This document shows, one piece after another, positions 1 to 11,271 of a stretch of DNA of 64,000 bases (position 1 is its first letter; every line of letters starts with the position of its first letter). A program made the position numbers and the translations under genes. The stretch comes from Ganoderma boninense (lineage: Eukaryota > Basidiomycota > Agaricomycetes > Polyporales > Polyporaceae), in assembly GCA_002900995.3 (NCBI GenBank), contig CM035308.1, forward strand, positions 3,870,089 through 3,934,088, written 5' to 3'. Below the pieces are notes generated by a model. That model did not search any database and was not told the origin of the DNA. It was given only the letters and a program-made list of their open reading frames with translations.

Positions 1-725
1 CACATCTGTCAGCGTCTGCCGCCACCACCCAGGGACACGGCGCACGGGAGAACGGGAACGGGAACTTACCGCTTTCGCCCGCTTCGGGACGAGCAGGAGC
101 ACGGGGTCCTCGTCGTCGGGCGTCGGATACCGGGTGCACGCTTGTGGCGGCTGCGACGGCGGCCCAGACATAGACATGGTCATCTGTGCGTGCGTGGACA
201 CGGGAAGGAGGACGTGGTTGGCTGTGAGCATGCGACGCCACAGCGCGCGGCCGGGACGCAGCGAGCACTGAACACTAACCATGGCGAGTGCGCCGGGCGG
301 CGCGGTCGAGACCTTGCGTTGCTTCGTAATGCGCAACGCCGAGTTCAGCTGCCAAGGACAAAGGACGCCGTGTCAGCGGGAGTATACAGGTACTCGGGAT
401 GGATACATAGTGGCGGGCGGCGGCGCCGGCTCGAGTGCACTCCGCGTCGCGGTTGCGAAAGCCAACGCAACTGTGGCGCGAGCTCGAGCGGGCAACCACC
501 GAGGCACCGAGCTGGGTGGGGACAGAGAGAGTGGTGCTCACCTTTGCTTGGCTTGGCGCCCTTGGTCCGGCCTAGGGTGCCGTAGTGGACCATGTCGTTG
601 GTAACGAAGGTCATGTTGGGGAACGCGGACAAAGAATGCGCGAGGCTGGGGAGCGCCGCTATGCTTGCCGAGGCTGGTGAAGAGCCAGGTACGCGTGGTT
701 TCGAGGCGTTTGCCGACGGGTCCAT
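1..725 (-). CDS. Uncharacterised proline/serine-rich protein, 5' part only
   Basis: I do not recognise this protein. Reading leftward, exon 1 is 725-542 (from MDPSANASK to TKGAKPSK). A GTGAGC donor follows, and the acceptor that keeps frame is the CTCACAG before position 221. Exon 2 (221-70) encodes NHVLLPVSTHAQ and then an acidic, proline-rich stretch with YPTPDDEDPVLLL and a basic PKRAKA end. A GTAAGT donor at 69-64 and a CTGACAG acceptor at 12-6 lead into a third exon cut by the window edge. The chosen start lies just downstream of a strongly CT-rich leader (about 730-850 on this strand), typical of fungal genes. The two exons join in phase 0 (184 + 152 nt = 112 codons). The acceptor nearer exon 2 (about 184-186) would throw the open, protein-like frame out. 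No domain, signal peptide or membrane span is visible. Confidence 0.5.
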
Positions 726-1934
726 GCTGCAGAGGTGGGGATGTGCGAGGAAGGGGGAGGGGACACGAGGACGGGGCGGCGGACAGAGAAGAGGCCGAGG
801 AGGAGGAGGAGGCGGAGGAAGAGGGAGGCAGAGAAGCCTGAGCCCGAGGACGACTGTGCGGCCGCGGTAGACATAGGGACGTGCAGGGACCGAGATGGGG
901 GCAAAGCGTGGGTGCGGGTGGGGCTGGGGGGCGTTGAGGGATTTGAAACGAACAAAGGATGGTGCAGATGGCCGGGCTCATATGCAAAGACGCCACGCGC
1001 GCACTGCCGCAGACGCACTCTGTCAATCGGCCACGCGAATAGAGAGGCAGCACAGAATAGAACAGGATTCGAACGGCGCAGCCCGCCTCGCACCCCGGCG
1101 ACAGAAGACGCGCCCAAAACGCTTCCCTGGCTTCCGCCAGCCACATATATCCACCCCCATCCTCGCTCCGCGCGGGCCACGCCGGCATCCGCCCGCAACG
1201 TGCCCATCCTCTTCGCGCAAGCACCGTCATAGATCCGAGAGGGGGCCCTCCTTCCTCCTTTCTCCCGGCGATCCCGAGGAACCGCCCGCGGACGGCCGGC
1301 GCCTGCGACGCGTGTTTTCCCCCGACATCGTCGCAGCTCTCCAGCGGAGTTACGAACAGTCCACTCACATTGGCTTCTGTCGCGCAGATGGGCGCAGAGG
1401 AGAGGCACCTCCGGAGTCGCAAGAAGTCGCGAAGCACTCCACAGGCCGAGCCCAAAGGCCCAACGCCATAGATTATCGTCGATATCACGAGTCATATACA
1501 CGGCCCCGGGCTGCCGACCGCTATTGCCTCACCCAGCGAACTCTCGCGATATCCTAGGCCCAATGGACCAGATGCCTCATATACGGCGCGAGATACGCTC
1601 GAGCCGCGGAGCTCGACACCCCGAGTCACAGTGCTCTAAGTAGTCGTCGCCATCCGCACGCCGAATCAGACCACACACCTGTGCGCCGATTCCGAGGGGA
1701 CACTTGGCATTGGCAGTGGCACACACGCACACATGCCAGCACAGGATCGCTGCGATACGCCAGGTCAGACAAATCGGGCAACTCTAGAGTTGCATTATGA
1801 TTATTGCTATGCGGACGCACCATCCGCCGCGCAGCCGCATCCGCATCCGCCCTCCCCTCCTCCTCCTGAGTCCTGCAATCGCGTCCGCCTTGCTACTGTA
1901 CGTGGAGCCGAGCCGTGATTCGTGCTTTCTGGCC
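726..1934. other. Intergenic region, no supported gene
   Basis: This stretch lies between the leftward gene starting at 725 and the 3' end of the leftward F-box gene. It holds the pyrimidine-rich leader of the 725 gene, seen on the plus strand as a GGA/GAG-rich run around 795-830. Several long overlapping open frames on both strands show no recognisable domain, no consistent splice structure and a GC-rich composition that favours chance open frames. Confidence 0.4.
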
Positions 1935-3286
1935 TCAAAGCGAACGCCAGAGGATGTCGTTCCCGGGGGCGCGGCCCACGTTCCGGACGTGCTGCCAGTT
2001 GCCGTCGGCGGGCAGGTACCACGACACGCGCGCGTGCCCGACCCAGAAGATGACCTGGGTCAGCGACGGCGCGTACATGTGGAAGCCCAGGAGGATCGGG
2101 CGGTGCATCCACTCTGGGGGCTGGGGCTCCCAGCGCGTCACGTCGACCTCGAGCACCTCGAGCGCGTGCATGTGCATCAGGCAGCCGTCGAGCGCGTCCA
2201 GCTGCGGACAAAGGGGAGAAGAGGGGGGTGCGCGTCAGCGAGCGGGCACGTTCGTTTCGCGGGCGGACGGGACGGGAATGGGAATGGGGATAGGGATGGG
2301 GGGAACGCGTGCTGTTTGCATCGCGGGGGCTCGAGTTCCTCGAGTTCGAGGACGACCCGGCCCTGATCGCGGAGAAGCCGCGTCTACGCCATGTATATCG
2401 AGATGTCCGACTGCCCAGAAAGCAATGCAGCGATGCAGACGTGCAGATGCAGGGACGGGGACGACAGCTCACCTCCGTGCATGACAGCGGAAGCACGCCG
2501 AGGTACCGCAGGGTGGACGCGAAGACCGAGGTCGAGACCAGCTGGACGGTCTCGAGAAGCAGGCGGCCTGGCAGGTTGACGACGCTCAGGCTGCGAAGCC
2601 CGCGCATGATCTTGGCCAGATCTCCGACGACGGTGGGCAGAATCGGGGCGGTGTCGTCATCGAGTGTGATCTGGAGCCGGGTTCAGCGGGCAGCCCAGCA
2701 GCTCCGCGGCGACGAGCACGGGGCCGCTGAACGACTCCAGCGCGCCCAGCGCGGCCGGGGGCAGCGGGCACAGAGGACCCCTCTCGGCCGCGGCCGAGTC
2801 GGACGCGTTCAGGTCCTGGAGCTTGTCCTGCTTCTGGAGGAACTCGACGAGGTGCGCGTCCCAGGGGACGCGGAGGTTCGCCTCGCGGAGCTGGAACGTG
2901 ATCAGCTCGTGGTCGAGGAGCCAGGAGTGCGTGGAGAGCGGGTCCCAGAAGATGAGCGAGTCGAGGTTGACCATCAGCGTGAGCGCGAGCTGGATGACAA
3001 GCCAGAACTGCGCGGACACGGTGCTGAAGTTGTTGCGCGGCGACGAACGCCGCGGATCCTGGAAGAGGACGAAGCGCTTGACGTAGGGGGCCCTGAGGCC
3101 GTCGCGCATCGTAATAGAGTGGCAGCCGACATACGCGGATTGTGCATCGCGGAGCACGACGTTCTCGTAAATTCGGGGTTCCGCGGCGCGCTGGAGGGCT
3201 TTGGTTGTGCGGGCGAGCGTAAGGAGATCGCGAAGGTGGACATAAGACGCGATCACGCCGTATACTTCAGGAGGCAATTGAACCAT
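1935..3286 (-). CDS. F-box-like protein (apparent one-base frameshift)
   Basis: The N-terminus (LPPEVYGVIASYVHLRDLL, then LARTTKALQRAAEPRIYENV) is a typical fungal F-box-like segment. Such proteins are SCF ubiquitin-ligase substrate adaptors in which a helical F-box binds Skp1 and a leucine-rich C-terminus is presumed to recruit targets. Exon 1 runs 3286-2473, and a 271-nt intron (2472-2202, GTGAGC...CCGCAG) leads to exon 2 (2201-1935, ending DILWRSL). The downstream part has leucine-rich segments such as GLRSLSVVNLPGRLLLETVQ. Exon 1 is not open throughout. At 2679-2681 a run of three C on the coding strand shifts the frame. With two C the text would read on as LNRLQITLDDDTAP into the next open segment. 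This is either a consensus error or a real inactivating insertion. The target of the protein cannot be inferred. Confidence 0.72.
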
Positions 3287-4339
3287 GATTCAATGGACGT
3301 TGCAGTCTGGAAATGGCTGGGTAAGGAACGCACTGACAACGTTACTGCTGCGTGGGGAAGGTCTCTGACCTCGACCCAGAAGTCTATTGGGGAAAACGCG
3401 TAGCTAAAATCGCTGGATGCCGACAGGTGGCAGAATGAAGGGACAATAAGCCGCTCTAGGATTAGGATTTCACGTCAGTTCAAAATAAGAGGAAGAGTGG
3501 GCAGTTTCTGCAAAGAAGCGGAGGATATTGCAGTTATTTCAAGACGGAAACCAATGCATACAATCAAAGATGAGGCCGAATGTCGATGGTCCACCATAGT
3601 TCACGTGTTTACACAGGACGCTCGATGACAAGATAGGCTAGAACGCTTCTAGACACCTGGATATTTGTTCCATGGTAGACTTTAGGGAGCCAGGCGCGAG
3701 TTGTCTGCAAATGAGACGCATATAGCGACCTCATAGAAGAGAGAACTCACTGGGAGCACAGTGACCCCGTACTCATGAGTATCACTACCCTTTGCATAAG
3801 TGAAAAATCCGTCCTTCGGTCTCGAAAACCGGCTGCTGAACACTCACTCCTACTGAGCCACAGCATGGCCAGACGTAGCAAGCGCTCGGGGCCTAGGACG
3901 AGCTTCAACCCCACTTCGGTGGGAGGACTCTCAATAAAGGACAAAATTATTGTTACTCACGAATGTTACACTGGCGTACAAGAACGCGTTGTCGACCGAA
4001 GAATCCGGCGTCCCTGCCAGACCCCGCTTCTCCGGGGCTCGTTCGATAGCCCTGAATCTGTATGCGCCTCGCAAACGAATCTTTAACGGCAGCCGTGCGC
4101 AATGAGGCTGATAGGAATTGATTTTGATGCCTTGTCGACGAGGGAGGGGGAGACGGCTCAGGGGGGAGAAGATGGAGGGACAAGAACAAGGACGGAGGAG
4201 CTGCGGAAGCGCCCGAGAACAAGCGGGAAAAGCGCCCGAAATGGACGCGTCGGAAGAGAGCAGCGCACGGCTTGATCCCCATCGTCCACGATCGACTCAC
4301 CCCCTCGCCCCCATTCCCGTCTCCTTACGCGTCTTCACC
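3287..4339. other. Divergent intergenic region between F-box and EB1 genes
   Basis: About 1 kb separates the starts of the leftward F-box gene and the rightward EB1 gene, so both promoters should lie here. The last roughly 80 bases before the EB1 start are C/T-rich, as is usual for fungal leaders. Short open frames around 3775-4086 and 3953-4300 have no recognisable domain and are not called as genes. Confidence 0.4.
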
Positions 4340-5449
4340 ATGGGCGAGTCCCGCACAGAGCTCATTGCCTGGCTCAACGAGCTCCTCCAGATCAACTACA
4401 CCAAGGTCGAGCAGTGTGGCACAGGAGCCGCCTACTGCCAGGTTATAGACTCGATCTATGGTCAGTCCGCCCTCCCCTTCACCCGCGGGCTTGCACGTTG
4501 GTAACTGTGCCAGCCTTGACCCCTGATGGATAGGCGATATCCCCATGGTCCGCGTCAAGATGAACGCCAAGCACGAATACGAGTTCATCGCCAACTTCAA
4601 AATCCTCCAGAACGCCTTCCGTGCGAAGAAGATCGACAGGGTATGTCGCCACTCCATCCTCACGCAGGCGTTGCCGACCCCTCGCAGCCCATTCCAATAG
4701 AGAAGCTCGTCAAGTGCAAGATGCAGTACGTCTATGCCGCTTCCTTTGTCCGTTATCACACGCTCAGACCTCCGACTCCACCACCCCACCCGTCTGCTCA
4801 TCCAGGAGACAACCTCGAGTTCTTGCAGTGGCTCAAGCGCTATTGGGACACAAATTACGGTGGCCAGGGCTACGATCCCGTCGCCCGGCGACGTGGCGTC
4901 CCCACAGACACCCCAGCCACGATCGCACCCCTCGGTGGTGGTGCGGCCTCGCGTACGACTGGCGGTCTGCACGCGGGCGGCGCACGAGCAGGCGGCCGCA
5001 CCCCTATTTCCGGTCACCGTGCGGGCTCCACGCAACCAAACGAGGCCGTACAAAACCTGCAGGCGCAACTGAGGGAGATGAATGCGCATCTGGAGGGTCT
5101 CGAGAAGGAGCGCGATTTCTACTTCGCGAAGGTGAGTACTCACGCATCTGGACCTGTTTCCTCTGCCCCCGGTCCCTCCCCCTGTCATATGCGTCGCCAG
5201 TGGCTCATACGGCCACGCTAGCTGCGCGATATAGAGATTCTTGTCCAGCAGCAACTCGAGACGCTACAAGCCGAGGAGAAGGACGACCCGCTCCTACGGG
5301 AGATTCAGAAGATCCTGTACTCAACGGAGGTAAGCTGTCGCTCTGCCGCTTCGCTGTCCCGTTCGCTTATCGTCCAATCGCTTCATTCCGCTACCTAGGA
5401 GGGCTTCGAGGTCCCCGAGGGCGCGGTCGACGAGGAGGAGACGTTCTAA
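4340..5449 (+). CDS. BIM1: EB1/Bim1/Mal3-family microtubule plus-end protein
   Basis: EB1 proteins bind growing microtubule ends through an N-terminal calponin-homology domain and recruit partners through a C-terminal coiled coil and acidic tail. All parts are visible. The start MGESRTELIAWLNELLQ leads into the CH domain, which includes MVRVKMNAKHEYEFIANFK, PIPIEKLVKCKMQ and DNLEFLQWLKRYWD. A Gly/Ala/Thr-rich linker follows, then a coiled coil (about QNLQAQLREMNAHLEGLEKE) and an EB1-like end with DDPLLREIQKILY and the acidic tail EEETF. Exons: 4340-4460, 4534-4640, 4688-4725, about 4806-5131, 5222-5329 and 5399-5449. One junction is odd. The canonical third intron (4726-4805, GTACGT...CCAG, 80 nt) leaves the frame off by one, although the protein clearly continues KCKMQ-DNLEF. 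Retaining the intron is in frame and would insert 27 residues. The gene is the only apparent single-copy housekeeping gene in the window. Confidence 0.93.
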
Positions 5450-7290
5450 TCACCATAATGTGCATACAGCACCCGCGGAAGCCGGTGTCGGAGAGAGAAG
5501 TATACATCACCATCATACCAGCATATTCCCATCTAGTCCTTCATTTCCGCCCTGCGTCCGTGCCCGTCCGTTTCCAAGCCTTAGCCCTTATCGGTGGTGG
5601 CTTGGGTGGCGGGTTTCGCCCTCCCCGCGCGCGCGGATTTCAGATGTATCGTCGTATCACGTTCCTTTACTCCCTCTAGTCTTTTAGCTGTCGCTGCGTC
5701 CTCGTCGCTTGTCGCTGCACTCACCAATGCCATCCTCAGATTACCCTCGATCCGTGTTCTGCCTTCGACCTAACACCTTCCATGCGGCGTAGAGTTGCCC
5801 CTGCAGGTGGTCCACGGGGCTGATAAGACGCCTTAGTGTTACGTACTGTTATGAGCTCTGACCCGGCGGCGAAACTTCGTTCTTCCTCCCTCCACCATGC
5901 CACATGATATTCTGACGACTAGTCACTAGACAGGCAAGGCGACGCCGGGTTCTCCGCAGCAAAAAGCTTTCAACAGGTGAGCCGCCCACAATACGGTCGT
6001 ACGTATGTTCACTGACAAGCCGAGTTTCCGGGAGGTGGTCCAATTCTATCGAAGCAATCCGGGCGACGACCACAAGCCAGTGCATGTGCATCGAATATTC
6101 TAGGACGTTCGTCTCATCTCCAGTTCGCTGTATATTTGAACGCGGGCTCGGGCAAGGTAATCTCACGCCAGCTCGACATCTCTCCCTATTGTCCGGTACG
6201 ACAAAATGTGGCTACAGAGAAGCAGCTCCTCCAGTTCTATCTCGCTCTGTCGGTCAGCGGTGCGTCTCCTCGCGCCTCGCCGTCACGTATCGATTACTGA
6301 CGTCCAAGGCTGGTACATATATCGCACACCACTCGATCCCGATACAGGCCCCGGGATCGCTATGAAGACCCCACCCTCGTGCTCACACGCCTCATCGCCG
6401 CCGTCCAAGTTCGAGTGAGGAATCGACGGGACAGCCTACAGGGTACAGGGACACTCGCGGTTACGGTTACGGTGACGCTGCAGAGCAACCGAGCTCGACG
6501 GCTCTTCTCCGCTCCGAGGCCCTTGGCCCCCCAAGCCTCTCGGACGGCGTGCATAGAGTCCACGTCGGTGTCGCTGTCGTCCAGAGCTCGGAGTTCTGGG
6601 TCCAGCCGAGCGACAAGGAGTGCGACTTCGATCGGGAAAGGGTCTACACCGTGATAAATGCGACACCGACGTCCGGTCGCAAAAGCGAGGATATCGATAC
6701 CAGTGGTGGCGGTCGTTGACGGCGTCGTGGGAGACGTGCTGTTCTCGGTGCTCCTGCCCCTCCGTGTGGCGCGCATCCCGGCACAAGCATGCGTTGCTAC
6801 CTGATGGGTCTGCAGGGTGCGTACCTTCGCGGGCGCTCGGAACAAAGTCGTTCGTGCATATTGCCTAGCCCTCCAGCCTCTGGTTTATCGTCCCATCCTC
6901 CTTCATCCTTCCTCATTCCTCATTCACGGCCACCCACTACCAGCCACAAGACGTCCTCTTTGCGCCGGGAGCGGGGCAGAGAATGCGACTGTAAAGGCTA
7001 CGCGCGCCAAGTTGAACAGAGCGGGCAGTGCTGATACAGTCCGACCCCAAGCTTCGCCATCCACGAAGACTCGCAGAGCTCTGCAGGCCATGCCCTTCGC
7101 TCGATATTGTATGACACAATGTGCACGGGTCGGTTGGCCTGGCACCTCTTCCTACCGCCTCTTCGAGTTCGGTTCGGGGGAGTCCCTCGACGCCCTCGAT
7201 GTCGGCTGACCGCTTCTACAACTCGGGCTGCTCACGAGGGTCCTCAGCGCGGTTGATTTCTCCATCGGATGGCTCCCAGCGTGCCAGGGA
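5450..7290. other. Intergenic region downstream of EB1
   Basis: After the EB1 stop there is a probable 3' UTR and then about 1.8 kb without a gene I can defend. Around 6560-6715 the plus strand has an open segment that reads like protein (it contains SEFWVQPSDKECDFDRE). It cannot be connected to a start or to a known domain. It may belong, with the 7291-7542 segment, to a broken upstream gene. Confidence 0.35.
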
Positions 7291-7542
7291 ATGGAGATTG
7301 CGCTTGTGGGAGATGTCTCTGCGCTGGAGGTCTTCCATTGCTCTTCCGCCTTTATTCGCTTCCAGACTGCGCCGCCATCAACGCATGTCTATGTGCATGA
7401 TCTCAATCTGTCAGTACCGGCAGGGACCAACCATTCCTTTGCAGTGAATGGTCTCAAGCATCTTGATGCCGAAGCCTGTCTGCCTTCTCCATGGCAGTGC
7501 GAAGACTGCCCCGAGTATGCCGACCAACTAATATCGTCCTGA
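7291..7542 (+). pseudogene. Possible 3' exon or remnant of an unidentified gene
   Basis: An open segment begins MEIALVGDVSALEVFHCSS and runs through THVYVHDLNLSVPAG to a stop at 7540-7542. Its leucine/valine spacing resembles the C-terminal portion of fungal F-box or leucine-rich proteins, but no matching N-terminus is visible upstream. It overlaps the proposed start of the 7491 membrane-protein gene. I regard it as a weak candidate exon or remnant and assign no function. Confidence 0.2.
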
Positions 7543-8816
7543 TCCTTCTCGTGTTCCCGCTTCTCGATGCGTATGTCAATATAAAGCCCGGCTTCTCCCC
7601 CGCCATTCCACCTTCATCCGTCCCCAGCCCTTCATTGTGGCCATTCGTCATGCCATATAACCTCGACTCAACGAACACCCGCCTCGTCGTCATTGGCGCC
7701 GGAGACACTGCCCTGCACTATATCGGGATGTGGGGGGAAGATTGGGCAAATGGGCCGGGAGACGCGCTGTGGAAGTCAATAACACCCTCAGACTCCGTAT
7801 CTCTGCAGTTTCACGGTAAGCGGCACAGCAATTACGGACAGAGAACTCAGGCATCGATGTCCTTCCAGGGAAGAGAATCTTGCTCGACGTCGTCTCGACA
7901 CCAAACGCCACCTCTTTCCCTCCCACCATCCAGTGGTCTATCGACAACAAACCGCCCTCGACGGCCATCGTCCAGACGAGCAGCTCGGAGTGGTCGTTTC
8001 AGACCTTGATCAACCAGGCAGGCCTTTCGGACGACGTGCATACGATCAACGTCACCGTGGTGCAGGTCTCGTCGGACAACCCCTTCCTGCTGGACAGCTT
8101 CGCGTTTGCACCGAGCAGCGAGTTCTGGAGTGATGCGTTGCCGACAAACGCTGCCTCGAAGGGTTCTATTGCGCCGACTATTGTTGGTGGGATCTTCGTA
8201 GGGGTGCTTCTCGCGCTGGCGTGCATCTCGTGTACGGTTTGGCTGAGGAGGCGGAGGGCACGACGGTTCACGTACTCCACGATTTCGGACGCTCGAGAGG
8301 GTGCGTTCTCTGTCCAAGAGCAAGCCACGGCGTTATTTGGCTGATCTTCCTGCTTTAGATGATCAAGTCACCCCAAAGATCTCGCCCTTTACCCTCCGAC
8401 GAATTGGCGCACGACTTGCGTGCATTCGTTCCTCCACAACCGAGTCGACCAACGACGTTCCGCATTCCCCTCCTCCCACCTCAGAAGTCTCTACAGCTGG
8501 CGCCACGATGGTCTCTCAAGACACGATCGAAACCCGAAACTCTATCGTCGCGCAAGCGCCTAAACGGAAAGGGTACAAGCTCCGCTCCTCACAGCATATC
8601 CGGAGTTTTCGGGCTCTCGTGTATACGCAGTCGGCCAACCAAACGATTCTTAGCATCCTTGACCCCTTCGACGCCCCTACAGCAGGACGCCAGCCAAGCG
8701 GTCGCGCCTCCGTCGGGGCAGGGATCAGAGCCTCCTACTCCTCCCCCGCTATACACTGCCTGATCTACCTCAGGAGGTCCTTCTCGATGTTTTTGTCATG
8801 CGATGGCTTCATTTAG
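7491..8816 (+). CDS. Single-span membrane protein with extracellular domain
   Basis: This resembles a common class of uncharacterised basidiomycete surface proteins: N-terminal hydrophobic signal, extracellular beta-rich domain with N-glycosylation sequons, one transmembrane span, then a Ser/Pro-rich tail. The signal is IVLILLVFPLLDAYV. The extracellular part includes LVVIGAGDTALHYIGMWGED and NVTVVQVSSDNPFLLDSFAF. The span is SIAPTIVGGIFVGVLLALAC, ended by the stop-transfer WLRRRRARRF. Exon 1 is 7491-7815, and a very short intron (7816-7850) leads to exon 2 (7851-8300). A second intron (8301-8358, GTGCGT...TTTAG) leads into a tail beginning DDQVTPKISPFTL. In that frame the stop is at 8816, overlapping by 4 nt the stop of the convergent MFS gene. 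Another frame ends at 8763 with PPTPPPLYTA, the kind of ending this class often has, so the true tail is uncertain. Confidence 0.6.
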
Positions 8817-10452
8817 AGGCGATCTTTGGTCGGCAGTCTATGATGTACTCTATCTACACATGTGCAAGATATGCTACGGTTGACTTTCAACTTCGACCAG
8901 AAGATGAGCAGCGACCCCACGATGTTCAAAATGCCGCAGAGGGCCATCATGCCCGTGTAACTTCCCCCATCCGCTTTCATCACCGCTCCGGCAGCAGGAC
9001 CCCCAGCTAATACCCTGTACCGCCAATGTTGGTCCAAAAGAAGTTTGACGTTCATGGAGCAGCGAAACACTCACGCGAAGGACGCAACGCTGTATAAGAT
9101 CCCGATCCTCGTCCCCACCTCCTTGATATCCGAGATTTGTGAGACGCAGGGAATTTGCATGGCGAGAAACGCGCCCGCAAAGCACCCATACATCACTCCG
9201 AACACAATGATGGGGACCAAGGACTTGGCGAACGTCCAAAAGACCAGGGCGAGGAGACCGATGAGGAATGCGGCCGGGGATGCGATGTTGAAGCGACCGA
9301 TGACGTCGGCGAGGAAGGCCGGTACAATCCGGCCAACGATGCTACCTGCGTTCATCGCCGAGACGATGTAGAAAGAGGTTGAAGAGGGCACGCCTCTGGA
9401 GATCGCGTAGTTGGAGATATAAGTAAACGGTATAAACAGGCCTATAACGATCCGAGGTCAGCACGATGGCTTCCGCGGACGTCACGGAATGCATATCTCT
9501 CTACTCACCAAAATTGACGAAGAAGCAACCCGCGACTAGCAAGAGGAAAGGCACATCCCGGAGAATTTTCGCGTCTGGGAGTGGAGGGACAGAGTTTCCT
9601 CCATGACGAATCCGGCTTGTGATGGTCGCGTTCGCGATGGTGCACAGCACCAGCACCAGAAATCCGTACGCGCGTACCGACCACCCGAAACCAATGCGTG
9701 CGAAGAGAAAACGGAAGAGGATCGGGAAGACGACGCCGCCTGAGAAAGCGGGCTTCAGATAGAGCATAATACAAAGCGAGTAGATGGCACTGACCTACTC
9801 CAGAACCTGCGATTGTGATGCCCATAGCCGTAGCACGGAGTTTTGACGAAATGCGTTGATATGGATGCGAATGACGGTAGAACCTGCGGAGACCATCGGT
9901 AAACGTGAACGTAGCGTGGGCTTGGTACTTACAGCATTCCGTAAGCCAAACCCGTCAGCAAACCCTGGACCAGTAGGAACTGATACAGCTCCGTGCAAAT
10001 GCTCGTGATCATGGTGCTGACGACGAGCAGGATAGAACCAGGGATTAGGATAACTCGAGGGCCGTACGCGTCGAAAATACGGCCTAGAATAGAACCCTTT
10101 AAAGGTGCCCTCTTGGTAAATCCGTTAAATATCAGGAAGAAGAAGGCGAACGTACGGAAAAGTACAAAACCCAGAGCTGTAGGGACCCAATCCACGAGAT
10201 GGTCGAAGGCGATACTCCTCTGAGCTGATGCTGAGCATAATACGTCTCGAATATTCCAAATGCAGTAATCTGTCCGCTACAGAAGAGCATCAGGGCACCT
10301 CCGAAGACACAGAGCCATGCCTTGAGTCCGTGGTCCGTGGCCACGGTAGTGTTCCCGTCGATCGTCGATCTATCTTCTCCCACGGTAGATGTGGAAGAAG
10401 GATTCTTCACCTCCGATACACGAATTAGTACTGGTGAGGGAAGGTTTGCCAT
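8813..10452 (-). CDS. MFS transporter, monocarboxylate-permease (MCT/MCH)-like, copy A
   Basis: A plasma-membrane major facilitator superfamily carrier of the fungal MCT-like group; substrate unknown (relatives carry monocarboxylates, riboflavin or other organic acids). The N-terminal cytosolic part is followed by GLKAWLCVFGGALMLFCSGQ, the family signature of TM1. Next come FGIFETYYAQHQL, then GRIFDAYGPRV (the loop 2-3 MFS motif), AMGITIAGSGVG, GVVFPILFRFLFARIGFGW, then GRIVPAFLADVIGRFNI (loop 8-9 repeat of the motif), and the last-exon motif LAGGPAAGAVMKADG. At least five introns follow canonical borders, all in positions shared with the neighbouring copy B. Exon 3 contains a compensating pair of one-base changes (9877/9878 and 9841-9844). 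About 13 residues between them read YRHSHPYQRISSK rather than the expected PSFASISTHFVK-like sequence. The gene is convergent with the 7491 membrane-protein gene and in tandem with copy B. Confidence 0.88.
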
Positions 10453-11271
10453 TCTGTCGCGGGGTGAGGCTATGGGAAAATGCTAGAACGACGTCTAGGC
10501 AGTCAGTTCAAGGTCATGTAGTGGGGGCATTCACGAGAGGAGCCGCCTTTAAAAAGAGACCAATCCTCCCATTCGTGCCTCCCTGTGCGTAAGAAAGTTT
10601 GGACTCACGTAAAATGAAGCGGCCCACATCGGTTCCTGTACGGTACTCTACACGGCCCAAACGCGAGGCGGCGCTGAGAAGAAGCATGACGCCTGAGAAG
10701 TCCCAAGCCGCCCATACCATAAGACTGCGTTGTCGTAAGGAAGTCGTCAGAACGAGGAAATCGATGCGACGGACCTATCAGCTGTGTGGTCTGGAACTAG
10801 CACTCCTCCTGTATTGCCATCTCTGCCACCTTCATGTACTGTCCGCGGTAATGATATTCGGATGAGGAAGTGCTGCAGCACCGGAAAAGGGAAACAGTAG
10901 TACCTGTACAGAGCTCTCAGGGAGACATGTGCAGGAGGAATTTCGGTAGCAAGCCATTCGATTCTTCGAGGGATCCACAGCTAAATTTGATCACAGCAAA
11001 AGGCCGCCGGCCTCGTTATCGCCAGCGAGCTGCTTGAAAAGTCTAGATAGTAATTCGAGACGACGATGAGAAGCGTAAGCAAGTGAATGAAGAACATCAC
11101 ATCGTTTGAACTCACCGCAACGTGGACGGATGGAAATAGCACCAAGTCGCAGTACTTCTTCTCTTCTTGTTCACAAGATGTGACATAACCGAGCGCTCTG
11201 AAGGGCATTGCATTAGTAGTACAGTAAATATACAAATGAAGGAGGATCTCTAAAACGTCGATGCTCCGTCT
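10453..11271. other. Spacer between tandem MFS genes, possible unassigned exons
   Basis: About 820 bp separate the start of copy A from the stop of copy B. Two minus-strand open segments are hydrophobic in places: 10720-10514, containing VWAAWDFSGVMLLLSAASR, and 11235-10981, containing FFIHLLTLLIVVSNYYLDF. They could be parts of a small membrane-protein gene or remnant. No domain, start or splice path could be fixed, so no gene is called. Confidence 0.3.

Noticed and set aside
799..840. GGA/GAG-rich run as a microsatellite or regulatory repeat
   Set aside because: It is simply the complement of the CT-rich leader of the leftward gene starting at 725; units are too irregular to call a repeat.
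1040..1090. T-loop-like GTTCGAATCC on the minus strand, possible tRNA
   Set aside because: No pairing 5-bp T stem, and no acceptor or anticodon arm could be drawn around it.
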